The notes: generated from the letters alone by a model not told the origin. Counted from the stretch's first letter, positions 26,346 to 36,010 are shown. The stretch is 64,000 nucleotides of DNA from Neisseria sp. 83E34 (GCF_001308015.1 NZ_LGYH01000011.1:1-64000), one strand, 5' to 3'. Numbers and translations: made by a program.

Positions 26346-27119
26346 TTATTCACAGCTTGATTTACCCGTTCTATGGTTGACCGCACCGTGTGAAATCAGC
26401 AATTCCTGCATTTCCTTATGGCCGCGCGTACAGGCATAAGATAACGCGCTTTGATTATACGAACCTGCCGATTTATTGGTTTGGGTCGTTACCAGATTGG
26501 GGTTTGCACCCAAAGAGAGCAGGTATTTCACAGTATCGAGGCGGTTGTTGCTGGCGGCAACCATAATTAAAGTTTCTCCGTCGCTTTCTACGGTTTGGTC
26601 ATTTAAATCGGTTTTATCTTTCAGCTTGGCATACACTTTTTTCACAATATTGGTGTTTTTGCCTAAAACCGCCGATTTCAACACATTATAAACATCGCCG
26701 CGGTCGGTAGCATTCAAGTCTGCACCACGCTCAATCAGGTAATCCACCATATCTTCATAACCGATAAAGGCCGCCCAACCTAAAGCGGTTTGCCCCAAAC
26801 TGGCTTCATCTTTGGCTTCCAAATTCTGGCCGTTTTCAACCATTTTTTTCACTGCGGCCAAATCGCCGCGTTTTACTGCATCAAACCACGCCGCATCTGG
26901 GCCTTCGGAAGGTTTTTCATAGAAAATGCGCCAAGAAAGCTTTTTGGAATTCGCAATATCCTGCATTTCTTCCAAGCTGAAGCGGAATCCTTTATAGCCT
27001 TGCGCGGAGGCGGCTTGTGCAGGCTGGGTTTGCTGCTTGCTGGTCGCGCTCTCACAGGCTTGCAAGCTTAAGCCCATGGCAATAACGGTCGCCATCGTAA
27101 ACGGTTTATTGAAATTCAT
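26346..27119 (-). CDS. Ankyrin-repeat lipoprotein
   Basis: A 257-residue predicted lipoprotein: signal MNFNKPFTMATVIAMGLSLQAC with the acylated Cys at 22. At least four ankyrin-like repeats follow (AWFDAVKRGDLAAVKKMVENG; GQTALGWAAFIGYEDMVDYLIERGA; GETLIMVAASNNRLDTVKYLLSLGA; SALSYACTRGHKEMQELLISHGA). The start at 27119 is preferred over a Met six codons upstream because GGAGG lies 7 nt before it. It probably mediates envelope protein contacts; no partner is indicated. Confidence 0.87.
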   Translation of the reverse strand: MNFNKPFTMATVIAMGLSLQACESATSKQQTQPAQAASAQGYKGFRFSLEEMQDIANSKKLSWRIFYEKPSEGPDAAWFDAVKRGDLAAVKKMVENGQNLEAKDEASLGQTALGWAAFIGYEDMVDYLIERGADLNATDRGDVYNVLKSAVLGKNTNIVKKVYAKLKDKTDLNDQTVESDGETLIMVAASNNRLDTVKYLLSLGANPNLVTTQTNKSAGSYNQSALSYACTRGHKEMQELLISHGAVNHRTGKSSCE

Positions 27120-27194
27120 AATGTTCCTCCTTACCATCGTTTCAAATTACTTGTGTTTATATTAATCTAATCGCATATCAGGTACAAACCATAA

Positions 27195-27223
27195 TGCCTG
27201 TCTGAAACTTTTTCAGACAGGCA
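27195..27223 (-). terminator. Uptake-sequence hairpin after uvrD
   Basis: Exact pair (27195-27206 and 27212-27223), 5-nt loop, 89 bp beyond the uvrD stop and 76 bp upstream of the ankyrin gene start. Confidence 0.6.
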
Positions 27224-27311
27224 TTACTAGTTTAAAGGTTTACCTGTTATTAGCCGGCTTACATTTTCAGCTTATTTTTCTTTTTATATTCCAAACAGTT
27301 AAAATAATTAT

Positions 27312-29519
27312 TCAAACAGGCTCCAGTTTGGCAAATTTCGTATCCAATTCTTTAATGCCCTCTTTGCCGAAATTCACTGTCAGCCTGGCCGATTCGCCCT
27401 TATCCACCGCATCGATAATCACACCCGTGCCAAATTTTGCATGGCGCACGTTTTGGCCGATCCGGAAACCGGAAAAATCTTTCGGCGGTGAGTAATCTGC
27501 TGTTTTGCCGGCTGATGCCTGTCTGAATGTACTGCTTGCGGAATAACCCGAAACAGCCTGCTTTTTGGGCGAAAGATAATGCAGCAACTCTTCGGGAATC
27601 TCTTCTACAAAGCGCGAAACCACACCGAATTGCGTTTGTCCGTGCAGCATACGCTGCTGGGCCATTGTGATATACAGCCGCTTTCTGGCGCGGGTAATCG
27701 CCACGTACATCAAGCGGCGCTCTTCTTCCAAACCGCCTCGTTCGGCAAGGCTCAATTCGCTGGGAAAGCGGCTCTCTTCCATACCGGTAAGGAATACGGC
27801 ATCAAATTCCAGGCCTTTAGCGGCATGCACCGTCATCAACTGGATGGCATCGTCTCCTTCGCCTGCTTGGTTTTCACCCGACTCAAGCGCAGCATTGTTC
27901 AAAAATGCCAACACATCAAATGCCAGATTAGCCGTACTGTTTTCCGGCAACACTTCAAAATTGCTTTCTTCCGGTTTAAACGCCACAGCAGCATTAACCA
28001 GCTCGTCTAAGTTATCCAATCGGTCTTGATGATCGCCTTTTTGGGTTTGATAATATTCAACCAAACCGCTGTCATGAATCACACCGCTCATAATCTCGGC
28101 AAGCGAAAGCTGGCCAACTTGATTGCGCAAGCTTTCAATCAGGCGCACAAAAGCAGCTACTTTGGCCGCTTTTGCGCCCATACTGCAAGCAGCCTGCCAT
28201 AGCGAAATACCTTGCTCGGAAGCCGCGGCTTGAATATTTTCAATAGTGCGCGCACCGATACCTCGCGGCGGCATATTGATCACGCGTAACAAGGCATTGT
28301 CATCATCCGGGTTAGCGGCCAAACGCAAATAAGCAAGCGCATGTTTGATTTCCTGCCGCTCGTAAAAGCGCAAACCGCCGTAGATTTTATAAGGCATGCC
28401 GCTACGGAAAAGAGCTTGTTCAATAATCCGGGATTGTGCGTTGCTGCGATAGAGCACAGCTATATCGCTCAATGCCCAGCCTTCGCGTTGCAAAGACTTG
28501 GCTTCATCAATAATAAACAAAGCCTCGTCAAAATCAGTGGGAGCGGAAAAATAACGAATTTTGTCGCCAAGTTCGGCATCCGTGCGCAAATTTTTACCCA
28601 AACGTTCATCGTTGTTTTCGATAACCGCATTGGCAGCTGCTAAGATATTTCCAACCGAACGGTAATTCTGCTCCAGTTTGATTGGCGCTTCTATGTCAAA
28701 CTCATCCATCAGCGCATTCATATTGCCGACATGTGCGCCGCGGAAACGGTAGATAGATTGGTCGTCATCACCCACGGCAAACAGTGCCGCATCGTCGCCG
28801 GCCATCAGTTTCAGCCAGGCATATTGCAACTTGTTGGTATCCTGAAATTCATCAATCAGGATATGGTTAAAGCGGTTTTGATAATGTCGGCGCAGGGTTT
28901 CGTTTGCCAAAAGCATTTCATAACTGCGCAACATCAACTCGGCAAAATCAACCACGCCTTCTCGCTGACAGATTGTGTCATATTCCGCATAGCACTCAAT
29001 CATCCTCTTGGTATGCGGATCAGGTGCTTCCAAAGCAGATGCGTGCAAACCGGCTTCTTTTTGTGCATTAATAAAGCCTTGCAGCGAGCGCGGTGCAATG
29101 ATTTCTTCGGCAATGTTCAAAGTTTTTAACATGCGCTTGATAAGCGCAAGCTGATCCCCACTGTCGAGAATCTGAAATGTGGCAGGCAAACCCGCATCAC
29201 GGTAATGCAAACGTAAAAACCGATGGCAAAGGCCGTGGAATGTCCCCAACCACATCGCACGCACATTAATCGGCAGCATGGCACCCAAACGTGTTTGCAT
29301 TTCTTTAGCAGCTTTATTGGTAAATGTAACCGCCATAATACTGTGTACACTGGCTTGCCCGCTCTGCAACAGCCATGCGATACGGGTGGTCAACACCCGG
29401 GTTTTTCCGCTACCGGCTCCTGCAAGCACCAACGCAGATTGAGGCGGCCAAGTTACCGCAGCGAGCTGTTCGGGATTCAACCCTTGCAGAAATGAAGAAG
29501 AGGGGTTTTCTGGGAACAT
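27312..29519 (-). CDS. uvrD: DNA helicase II (UvrD)
   Basis: A 735-residue superfamily 1A helicase for nucleotide excision and mismatch repair. Visible motifs are Q motif LNPEQLAAV, Walker A AGAGSGKTRVL, Ia TFTNKAAKEM, II LIDEFQDTN, III FAVGDDDQSIYRFRGA, IV QNYRS, V TVHAAKGLEFDAVFL and VI VAITRARKRL. The C-terminal Tudor-like RNA polymerase-binding segment has VRHAKFGTGVI. An uptake sequence at 27516-27527 is read as FRQA in the variable linker. No strong Shine-Dalgarno site is visible. Confidence 0.96.
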   Translation of the reverse strand: MFPENPSSSFLQGLNPEQLAAVTWPPQSALVLAGAGSGKTRVLTTRIAWLLQSGQASVHSIMAVTFTNKAAKEMQTRLGAMLPINVRAMWLGTFHGLCHRFLRLHYRDAGLPATFQILDSGDQLALIKRMLKTLNIAEEIIAPRSLQGFINAQKEAGLHASALEAPDPHTKRMIECYAEYDTICQREGVVDFAELMLRSYEMLLANETLRRHYQNRFNHILIDEFQDTNKLQYAWLKLMAGDDAALFAVGDDDQSIYRFRGAHVGNMNALMDEFDIEAPIKLEQNYRSVGNILAAANAVIENNDERLGKNLRTDAELGDKIRYFSAPTDFDEALFIIDEAKSLQREGWALSDIAVLYRSNAQSRIIEQALFRSGMPYKIYGGLRFYERQEIKHALAYLRLAANPDDDNALLRVINMPPRGIGARTIENIQAAASEQGISLWQAACSMGAKAAKVAAFVRLIESLRNQVGQLSLAEIMSGVIHDSGLVEYYQTQKGDHQDRLDNLDELVNAAVAFKPEESNFEVLPENSTANLAFDVLAFLNNAALESGENQAGEGDDAIQLMTVHAAKGLEFDAVFLTGMEESRFPSELSLAERGGLEEERRLMYVAITRARKRLYITMAQQRMLHGQTQFGVVSRFVEEIPEELLHYLSPKKQAVSGYSASSTFRQASAGKTADYSPPKDFSGFRIGQNVRHAKFGTGVIIDAVDKGESARLTVNFGKEGIKELDTKFAKLEPV

Positions 29520-29780
29520 TGTGTTTTACTTTTAGGTAAGCTTTGTAAGCTTTAAAAAACTAATTAAATCATGAAACTGTTTTTAATATTGTGCTTCTCT
29601 TTTTATTTAGAATGCCTGTTATTATTTAAATTGTCTGCTGTTCTTTTGTCTTAAAAGATCCGTTCCGGAGCTATAAAAAAATTCTTAACTATGCCGGGCT
29701 GAAACAACACAATTTAAAAAATCACAACCGTATTTTCAGACAGGCATTACTGTTAAACAAAAGCATTTTATGCCAATCAA

Positions 29781-30422
29781 TTATCCAACATCTATATCAT
29801 CGTTTTTATTATTGCGAAAAGGCTCCGAGCTCACTTGAATATTTCGCGTATCCCGCCAAGCAATAAGACATTTTTCATACTCAGCCAAAGGTATTTTAAC
29901 GGTTAAGCGGCAATCCAGCGCCAAATCTTGATGGATAACTTCAGCATTATGCGCTTTGGCTATCCTAATGGCTTCACTCAAATGCGGGTAATCGCAAATA
30001 ATCCATGCCGTTTTTTCAATATTTTTCTCTACTATTTCCGCCTGGTTCAATGCTTCGGCCGCCGCATTTTTATATGCATTAATCAAACCGGGCACACCCA
30101 ACAAGGTACCCCCGAAATAACGAACCACCACAATCAATATATCAGTTACCCCAAACGAATCAATCTGCCCTAAAATCGGCCTGCCTGCACTGCCGGCAGG
30201 TTCGCCATCATCATTTGCTCTAAACTGCAAACCTTCTGTACCAATACGGTAAGCATAACACCAATGGCGGGCTTTATGATGCTCTTGCCGCAAGTCATCT
30301 ACATAGCCTTTAACTTTCTCTACTGTTTCAACAGGATAAGCAAATGCAATAAAGCGGCTGCCTTTATCTTTGAATTCCCCAACCGCTGGAGCGGCAATGG
30401 TTTTATACGTCCCTATCATCAT
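29781..30422 (-). CDS. YigZ/IMPACT family protein
   Basis: A 213-residue UPF0029/IMPACT-type protein. The N-terminal domain has KDKGSRF-like FKDKGSRFIAFAYPV, HHKARHWCYAYRIG, NDDGEPAGSAGRPIL and VVVRYFGGTLLG. A ferredoxin-like second domain (about 140-205) follows. Relatives occur from E. coli YigZ to eukaryotic IMPACT, a regulator of Gcn2, but the bacterial role is unclear. Met1 and Met2 are both possible starts. It follows ltaE by 29 bp, so they likely share a transcript. Confidence 0.9.
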   Translation of the reverse strand: MMIGTYKTIAAPAVGEFKDKGSRFIAFAYPVETVEKVKGYVDDLRQEHHKARHWCYAYRIGTEGLQFRANDDGEPAGSAGRPILGQIDSFGVTDILIVVVRYFGGTLLGVPGLINAYKNAAAEALNQAEIVEKNIEKTAWIICDYPHLSEAIRIAKAHNAEVIHQDLALDCRLTVKIPLAEYEKCLIAWRDTRNIQVSSEPFRNNKNDDIDVG

Positions 30423-30451
30423 TTGTTTACCGGGCTTTCATCTGAATATTT

Positions 30452-31513
30452 TCAGACAGGCATTAATACCAAAGCCTGTGTCACTACTTGCACAAATTCG
30501 TCAACATGAGATTCTTGGGTATCAAAGCTGCACATTAAACGTACAGTTCCATCATTATCCCAATCATAAAAATCATAATGCTTACGCACTTTATCCGCTA
30601 CACCTTCAGGCAGCTTAACAAAAATTGCATTAGATTCAACAGGCTGGCAAATCTTTATACCATCAATGTTTTGTAAGCCGTTTAATAAACGCAAAGCCAT
30701 CATATTGGCCTGTTTTGCAGAATTCAACCACAAATCGTTTCCCAACAAAGCAATAAACTGAGCTGACAAAAAGCGCATTTTGGAAGCCAATTGCAAATTT
30801 AGCTTTCGCAAATATTTCAACGCATTCCCATCAATTGCTTCAGGGTTGCATAACACAATACACTCTCCAAACATCAAGCCATTTTTAGTGCCGCCTAAAG
30901 AAAGTATATCCACACCGGCATCGGTCGTTATTTCGTGCAAAGAAACGCCTAAATGAGCTGCCGCATTGGCTAATCGGGCACCATCCATATGCAGCTTCAT
31001 GCCCAAGCTATGTACATGCTGGGAAATTTTTCGAATTTCGTCTGCCGTATAACAAGTGCCGAATTCCGTGGTTTGAGTAATGCTCACAACAAGAGGTTGT
31101 GCTCGGTGTTCAAACCCATAACCCCATGCTTGCGTATCAATCAATTCAGGAGAAAGCTTGCCATTTGACGAAGCTACCGTCCACAACTTGAAGCCACCCA
31201 CAGACTGGGGAGCCGTACTTTCATCTGCATTAATATGTGCATTTTCCGCACAAATTACACCACCCCAACGTGGCAATAAAGCTTGCAATGCCAAAACATT
31301 TGCGCCGGTACCATTCCAAACAGGCCAAGCTTGGGCTTGTTCACCAAAATGCTGTTTGATTACCGCTTGTAAGCGTTCAGTATAAACATCATTGCCATAT
31401 GCGCCCACATGGCCGCCGTTTGCAGCAGCAAGCGCTTGCATAATTTCGGGATGCACTCCCGAATAATTATCTGAAGCAAATGAAATTTTATTGGAGTCGT
31501 GTAGCACCTTCAT
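30452..31513 (-). CDS. ltaE: Low-specificity threonine aldolase-like PLP enzyme
   Basis: A 353-residue fold-type I PLP enzyme of the threonine aldolase / beta-eliminating lyase family, predicted to split threonine into glycine and acetaldehyde. Features are FASDNYSGVHPEI, GNDVYTERL, the aspartate in LHMDGARLANAA that contacts PLP, and the Schiff-base lysine in SLGGTKNG near residue 200. AAGG lies 9 nt before the ATG. The end is set by an uptake sequence that encodes Met-Pro-Val-stop. Confidence 0.85.
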   Translation of the reverse strand: MKVLHDSNKISFASDNYSGVHPEIMQALAAANGGHVGAYGNDVYTERLQAVIKQHFGEQAQAWPVWNGTGANVLALQALLPRWGGVICAENAHINADESTAPQSVGGFKLWTVASSNGKLSPELIDTQAWGYGFEHRAQPLVVSITQTTEFGTCYTADEIRKISQHVHSLGMKLHMDGARLANAAAHLGVSLHEITTDAGVDILSLGGTKNGLMFGECIVLCNPEAIDGNALKYLRKLNLQLASKMRFLSAQFIALLGNDLWLNSAKQANMMALRLLNGLQNIDGIKICQPVESNAIFVKLPEGVADKVRKHYDFYDWDNDGTVRLMCSFDTQESHVDEFVQVVTQALVLMPV

Positions 31514-31587
31514 AACTAGAACCTTTAAGCTGACAAACCCGGGCTGACCGTTACAAATGCTAATTAAGTTTAAAACCTAACTAAACA

Positions 31588-31616
31588 AATTGCAGGTTGT
31601 TTTCCAACCTGCAATT
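31588..31616 (-). terminator. Strong hairpin terminator after etfA
   Basis: AATTGCAGGTTG and its complement flank a TTTT loop, with a T-rich tail on the minus strand. It is 29 bp beyond the etfA stop and just past a parS-type site. Confidence 0.75.
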
Positions 31617-31625
31617 TTATTTTCA

Positions 31626-31641
31626 TGTTTCACGTGAAACA
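31626..31641. promoter_or_regulatory. parS-type centromere site 1 (TGTTTCACGTGAAACA)
   Basis: A perfect 16-bp palindrome identical to the consensus ParB-binding parS site known from many bacteria. It lies 3 bp beyond the end of etfA. Such sites load the ParB CTP clamp for origin segregation. ParB itself is not encoded in this window. Confidence 0.88.
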
Positions 31642-31644
31642 TTA

Positions 31645-32580
31645 TCAGTTTTTAAGCGCCGCAGTTAATTCAGGTACTATACTGAATAAATCACCAACCA
31701 AAGCAAAGTCGGCCACATTAAAAATCGGCGCATCGGGATCCTTATTAATAGCCACAACGACCTTGCTGTCTTGCATACCGGCAATATGCTGAATCGCACC
31801 GGAAAGACCCACTGCAATATATAGCTCTGGCGCCACCACTTTACCGGTTTGGCCAACCTGATAATCATTAGGGGCATACTCAGCATCCACAGCCGCTCTT
31901 GAAGCGCCAATTGCCGCGCCTAAAGCATCAGCCAAAGGGGTAAGCAGGGCATTGAATTGCTCCGCACTGCCCAATGCACGGCCGCCAGACACAATTACCC
32001 GAGCTTGCGTTAGTTCGGGACGGTCAGATTGAGTAAGTTCGCGGCTTACAAAGCGGCTTAAATTTTGCGCAGGCATGGTACTCACATTTTCGATAACTGC
32101 GTGATTATCTTCAGCCGACGCGGCCTCAAACGCAGCCGCACGGAAAGTCAATGCCAGTTTTGGTTCGTCGCTGCTAACCGTAACAAAAGCATTGCCCGCA
32201 TAAATAGGGCGGACAAACGTTTTATCGTCAATAATTTCTGTTAAATCAGATATTTGAGAGCAATCAAGCAAAGCAGCAACCCGCGGCATCAAGTTTTTTC
32301 CAAAGGCAGTAGCCGTTGCACCGATATGACGGTAATCGGAAGCTAAAGAAACCACCAGCGGGGCTAATTCTTCAGCCAATCCTTCAGCATAGTGGGGCGC
32401 TTCAGCCAGTAACACTTTTCCCACTCCAACCACTTTAGCAGCTTGTTCGGCAACTGATTGGGCATTTTCGCCGGCCACCAACACATGCACATCACCCAAC
32501 TTGGCCGCCGCAGACACAGCATGCAACGTAGCAGGGTTTAAGGCTTGATTATTATGCTCGGCAATTACTAATACGGTCAT
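31645..32580 (-). CDS. etfA: Electron transfer flavoprotein alpha subunit
   Basis: A 311-residue FAD-binding subunit of the electron-transferring flavoprotein that passes electrons from acyl-CoA and other dehydrogenases to the quinone pool. The C-terminal FAD domain shows VSGGRALGSAEQF, GASRAAVDA, QVGQTGKVVAPELYIAVG, SGAIQHIAGM and INKDPDAPIF. AAGGAGTG precedes the ATG and the gene begins 10 bp after etfB ends, so the two form an operon in the order etfB-etfA. Confidence 0.96.
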   Translation of the reverse strand: MTVLVIAEHNNQALNPATLHAVSAAAKLGDVHVLVAGENAQSVAEQAAKVVGVGKVLLAEAPHYAEGLAEELAPLVVSLASDYRHIGATATAFGKNLMPRVAALLDCSQISDLTEIIDDKTFVRPIYAGNAFVTVSSDEPKLALTFRAAAFEAASAEDNHAVIENVSTMPAQNLSRFVSRELTQSDRPELTQARVIVSGGRALGSAEQFNALLTPLADALGAAIGASRAAVDAEYAPNDYQVGQTGKVVAPELYIAVGLSGAIQHIAGMQDSKVVVAINKDPDAPIFNVADFALVGDLFSIVPELTAALKN

Positions 32581-32590
32581 TTCACACTCC

Positions 32591-33337
32591 TTAAATCGCT
32601 TTCACTGCACGCAGTTTTTCTACCAATTCAGCAACATTGGCCACTTTCTCACCAGCCTGGCGCTGTTTCGGCTCCGCATAACGCTGCGCATTCAAACGGG
32701 CTTCAATATTCACACCCAAGCCCTCGGGAGACAATTTTTCCAAAGGCTTCTTTTTCGCCTGCATCAAGTTAGGCAGTTTCACAAAACGCGGTTCATTCAA
32801 GCGCAAATCGGCGCTGATCACAGCAGGCAGCTTTAAGGCGACGGTTTCCAGGCCGCCGTCAATTTCTCGGGTTACCAATACTTCACCGCCTTCAAGCTCA
32901 ACTTTGCTGGCAAACGTGCCTTGAGGCGTATTTAAGAGGGCTGCAAGCATTTGTGCAGTTTGGTTGGCATCATCATCAATTGCCTGCTTACCGAGCAGCA
33001 AAAGCTGTGGTTGCTCTTTTTTAGCCACAGCTTTCAATAATTTCGCCACGGCCAAAGGCTCCAGCACCGCATCGGTTTCTACATGCACGGCACGGTCTGC
33101 GCCCATTGCCAAAGCGGTGCGCAAAGTATCCTCGCATTTCTTTTCACCCAAAGAAACCGCTACAATCTCGGTTACTTTACCGGCCTCTTTCAAACGCACA
33201 GCTTCTTCTACGGCAATTTCGTCAAATGGATTCATCGACATTTTCACATTGCCGATATTCACATCCGAACCATCTGTTTTTACACGCACTTTCACGTTGT
33301 AATCCACAACGCGTTTTACTGCAACCAATGCTTTCAT
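32591..33337 (-). CDS. etfB: Electron transfer flavoprotein beta subunit
   Basis: A 248-residue beta subunit that binds AMP and docks partner dehydrogenases. Motifs are [32 protein letters not shown], the ETF-beta signature region [19 protein letters not shown] and [22 protein letters not shown]. The start is the ATG at 33335-33337 with AAGGAAA before it; a longer frame begins in an uptake sequence and lacks family support. etfA follows. Confidence 0.96.
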   Translation of the reverse strand: MKALVAVKRVVDYNVKVRVKTDGSDVNIGNVKMSMNPFDEIAVEEAVRLKEAGKVTEIVAVSLGEKKCEDTLRTALAMGADRAVHVETDAVLEPLAVAKLLKAVAKKEQPQLLLLGKQAIDDDANQTAQMLAALLNTPQGTFASKVELEGGEVLVTREIDGGLETVALKLPAVISADLRLNEPRFVKLPNLMQAKKKPLEKLSPEGLGVNIEARLNAQRYAEPKQRQAGEKVANVAELVEKLRAVKAI

Positions 33338-33499
33338 GATTTTCCTTTTATTATCCTTTTTTGTTTTCAAAGCAGCAAAATATGCCTGTCTGAAAACCGG
33401 TTTCAAATAATAGCCCGCTTAAACGGATTTTGCTTTATTTAAAACCTTGATATTAACGATAACGAGAAGTCTTGATTAATTCAATTTAGCCAAACCAGA

Positions 33500-34483
33500 T
33501 TAATCAAGACCACTACTAGATTGATGTTCAGACAGGCATTTTAAAAGAAGCTGGAAAGTATCTTCCACTTTAGGCAATTGCCCGATGCCGCCGATATTTT
33601 TTGCATACGCACAAGTTTGAACACCTGTTTTTACCGGATCCGAGTCGGTATAAATACCAACCAACGGTTTATCCAAGGCATTGGCCAAATGCAAAAGCCC
33701 GGTATCCACCCCAATCACACTTTTTGCACCTTTCAACAACCATGCGGCCTGTAATAAATTTAATTTGCTGCACGCTATGGCAAACGGCAATTTAGCGGCA
33801 AGCAGTTCAGCTCTAAGCTTTTCCGTTTCATTACCCCACGGTAAATAAATCGTGCTGCCATCATGCTTATGCAGCTTTTCTAAAAAATCCACCCAGTATT
33901 CATTCGGCCACAATTTGCTGTCACGGCTGGTCGCATGCAGGGCAACATGATAGTTTTCAGACAGGCCTTTTAATCTCCCGGCCTCCGGCACCACCACACC
34001 AAAACGCATTTCTTGCGGCAACTCGTAACCAAAAGCCTGAGCAAATAGCAAGCGGTTACGCAATACAGCATCTTGGCCTTTGCGCACAAAATAAGTTTTG
34101 TTATATGCCAAAGCAGCCCAGCCTTCACGCGCGCTATGTTTATCCAGCCCTCGAATGGGCGCATTTGCCATTTTGGCAAACAATGCGCTTTTAAACAAAC
34201 CTTGGCTGTCTAACACAAAGTCGTAACGCTCCCGCCACAAGTTTTTGCGCAACTGGCTTATAGCCCGCCATGTTTTACTTTCACCTAAATGCTTACGCCA
34301 TTTTCGCCACTCCAGCGTGTGCACCTGCTTAACAAAAGGGTGTAAACGGGCGATATCCGAAAATGCTGCCTCACAGAGCCAATGCAGCTCCACATCGGGC
34401 CGCATACGCGACAAATCATCAATTGCAGGTAAGGTATGAATCAAATCGCCCATACTGGAAAGACGAACAAGCAAAACCTTCAT
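33500..34483 (-). CDS. waaC: Lipopolysaccharide heptosyltransferase I
   Basis: A 327-residue GT9-family enzyme that adds the first L,D-heptose to Kdo in the lipooligosaccharide core. Family features are LVRLSSMGDLIHTLPA at the N terminus, LDSQGLFKSA, LHATSRDSKLWP and the C-terminal VIGVDTGLLHLANALDKPLVGIYTDSDP. AAGGAGAG precedes the ATG. The end of the frame runs through an uptake sequence read as CLSE, and a variant inside the gene is read as GLSE. Confidence 0.93.
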   Translation of the reverse strand: MKVLLVRLSSMGDLIHTLPAIDDLSRMRPDVELHWLCEAAFSDIARLHPFVKQVHTLEWRKWRKHLGESKTWRAISQLRKNLWRERYDFVLDSQGLFKSALFAKMANAPIRGLDKHSAREGWAALAYNKTYFVRKGQDAVLRNRLLFAQAFGYELPQEMRFGVVVPEAGRLKGLSENYHVALHATSRDSKLWPNEYWVDFLEKLHKHDGSTIYLPWGNETEKLRAELLAAKLPFAIACSKLNLLQAAWLLKGAKSVIGVDTGLLHLANALDKPLVGIYTDSDPVKTGVQTCAYAKNIGGIGQLPKVEDTFQLLLKCLSEHQSSSGLD

Positions 34484-34542
34484 TTTTCAACTCTCCTTAA
34501 CCTTGCAATACAATGCCTGTCTGAAAACTTTCAAGCATTTCC

Positions 34543-34558
34543 TGTTTCACGTGAAACA
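34543..34558. promoter_or_regulatory. parS-type centromere site 2 (TGTTTCACGTGAAACA)
   Basis: A second copy of the same perfect 16-bp palindrome, 2.9 kb from the first, in the gap between waaC and pncA. Two exact copies this close are very unlikely by chance. Confidence 0.88.
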
Positions 34559-34561
34559 TAT

Positions 34562-35200
34562 TCAAACATTTGATTTTAAATATATTTCTATTGATTCAGC
34601 ATTTTCCAACACCACCGCACCTTGGGCTTTCATTTCTTGCCAGGCAGCTTCTACGGTTTCCGGCGCGATGCCCCTGCAAGCTGCCGCATTAACGATTACG
34701 CGCCATTTTCCGCCTTTGAGCAGCTGCAACACCGTGGTTTTTACACAATAATCCGTAGCCAATCCGCCAACAATCACCGTGTTGGTGTTTTGCAAGGTTA
34801 GCCATTCGATTAAACCGGTGCTCAAACGCTCTTCAATATCATGGAAACATGCACCGTAAGGGTGAAGCTGCGGGTCAACGCCTTTCCACACGCAATAATT
34901 ATAGCCGCTTAAATCCGGTAAGCCGTCGAGCAACTCATAACCTTCGGTGCCCACCATAGCATGGGCCACCCAAGTTAAATCAGCATTTTTCAAGCCGGTG
35001 GGTTTCAACATATCCACATAATTATCCACAAGCCATCTGGCAGCCGGGCTATGGGCATCTTTGGTCATCACCCGCAAGTCGGCCAAGGCAGCCTGCGCGT
35101 TCAATTCATCCACAATTTTATCGCCTTCTGCAACAGGAAGCTCCTGCGGGCAAAGCGGCGTAAAGGTTTTTTGCGCATCCACATCAATTGAAACAATCAT
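34562..35200 (-). CDS. pncA: Nicotinamidase
   Basis: A 212-residue isochorismatase-fold nicotinamidase that converts nicotinamide to nicotinate for NAD salvage. The catalytic triad is Asp8 (VDAQKTFTP), Lys106 (VWKGVDP) and Cys152 (GGLATDYCVKTT). Metal ligands are likely Asp48 and His50 in TKDAHSP and His80. The ATG at 35198-35200 is chosen over a TTG five codons upstream because GGAG lies 6 nt before it. With pncC elsewhere in the window, two pyridine-salvage amidases are encoded. Confidence 0.92.
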   Translation of the reverse strand: MIVSIDVDAQKTFTPLCPQELPVAEGDKIVDELNAQAALADLRVMTKDAHSPAARWLVDNYVDMLKPTGLKNADLTWVAHAMVGTEGYELLDGLPDLSGYNYCVWKGVDPQLHPYGACFHDIEERLSTGLIEWLTLQNTNTVIVGGLATDYCVKTTVLQLLKGGKWRVIVNAAACRGIAPETVEAAWQEMKAQGAVVLENAESIEIYLKSNV

Positions 35201-35296
35201 CTGCTGCTCCGCCAAACCGTTGAAACCCGCATATTATAACAAAAGCCGCCTCACTCCGTGCTACAATTCCACAAACTTTTCAACAAACTTATCCAC

Positions 35297-35977
35297 ATGC
35301 AGTACACTATAGAAACCATCGGTAGCGTTTGCTCGCCCTACAAACAAAAATTCGGCATTGCCCGTCAGCCCGGCTTGGTACCTGCCGCAGAAATCTGCAT
35401 TTCGCTGGATAAGCGCTTTCAAGCCGATTGCGTGCGCGGATTGGAAGCGTTTGATTACATTTGGGTACATTTTATTTTTCACGGCGTAATCGGCGAAGGC
35501 TGGGCCCCATTGGTTCGCCCGCCGCGCCTCGGCGGCAAACAGAAAAAAGGGGTTTTTGCCACCCGTAGCCCGCACCGGCCGAACCATTTGGGCTTATCCC
35601 TACTCAAACTCGAACGCATCACCACCGATTCCGGCATTAAATTATGGTGCAGCGGCGCCGATTTGCTTGATGAAACACCGGTTATCGACATCAAGCCTTA
35701 TATCCCTTTTGTCGAAGCCAAGCCAGACGCAGCCGCCGGTTTTATCGACGGCGCACCGCCGCAACTGGATATCCTTTGGCACGAAGCAAGCGGCAGGCAG
35801 CATCTTCCTGAAGCATTTGCTTCACTCATCAGCCAAAGCATTGCACAAGACCCCCGCCCGGCTTATCAAAACATTCCCGAGCGCGTGTATGTGATGAATG
35901 TGGGCGATTGTGAAGTGAAGTTTCAGATTGATGAAAATAGGGCATTGATACTGTCAGTATTGCCTATGCCTGTCTGA
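35297..35977 (+). CDS. trmO: tRNA (N6-threonylcarbamoyl-A37) methyltransferase TrmO
   Basis: A 226-residue TsaA/TrmO protein that adds the methyl group to t6A37 of tRNA-Thr. The N-terminal barrel carries YTIETIGSVCSPYKQKFGIARQPG, an FDYIWVHFIFH segment, VRPPRLGGK, GVFATRSPHRPNHLGLSL and a DIKPYIP motif. A DnaA-box-like 9-mer ends at the start codon. The first Met of the open frame is 13 codons upstream but is not family-like. An uptake sequence ends the gene as Met-Pro-Val-stop. Confidence 0.92.
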   Translation: MQYTIETIGSVCSPYKQKFGIARQPGLVPAAEICISLDKRFQADCVRGLEAFDYIWVHFIFHGVIGEGWAPLVRPPRLGGKQKKGVFATRSPHRPNHLGLSLLKLERITTDSGIKLWCSGADLLDETPVIDIKPYIPFVEAKPDAAAGFIDGAPPQLDILWHEASGRQHLPEAFASLISQSIAQDPRPAYQNIPERVYVMNVGDCEVKFQIDENRALILSVLPMPV

Positions 35978-36010
35978 AAAGCCCGGTTCGGCAATATTTT
36001 CAGACAGGCA
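35967..36010 (+). terminator. Uptake-sequence pair overlapping the trmO stop
   Basis: Forward copy 35967-35978 contains the trmO stop and faces the complement at 35999-36010, loop 20 nt. A further single copy is at 36098-36109 upstream of prlC. Confidence 0.5.

Noticed and set aside
29571-29654. 28-codon frame starting at an ATG between uvrD and the YigZ gene
   Set aside because: No ribosome site and no homology; a degenerate uptake sequence accounts for part of it.
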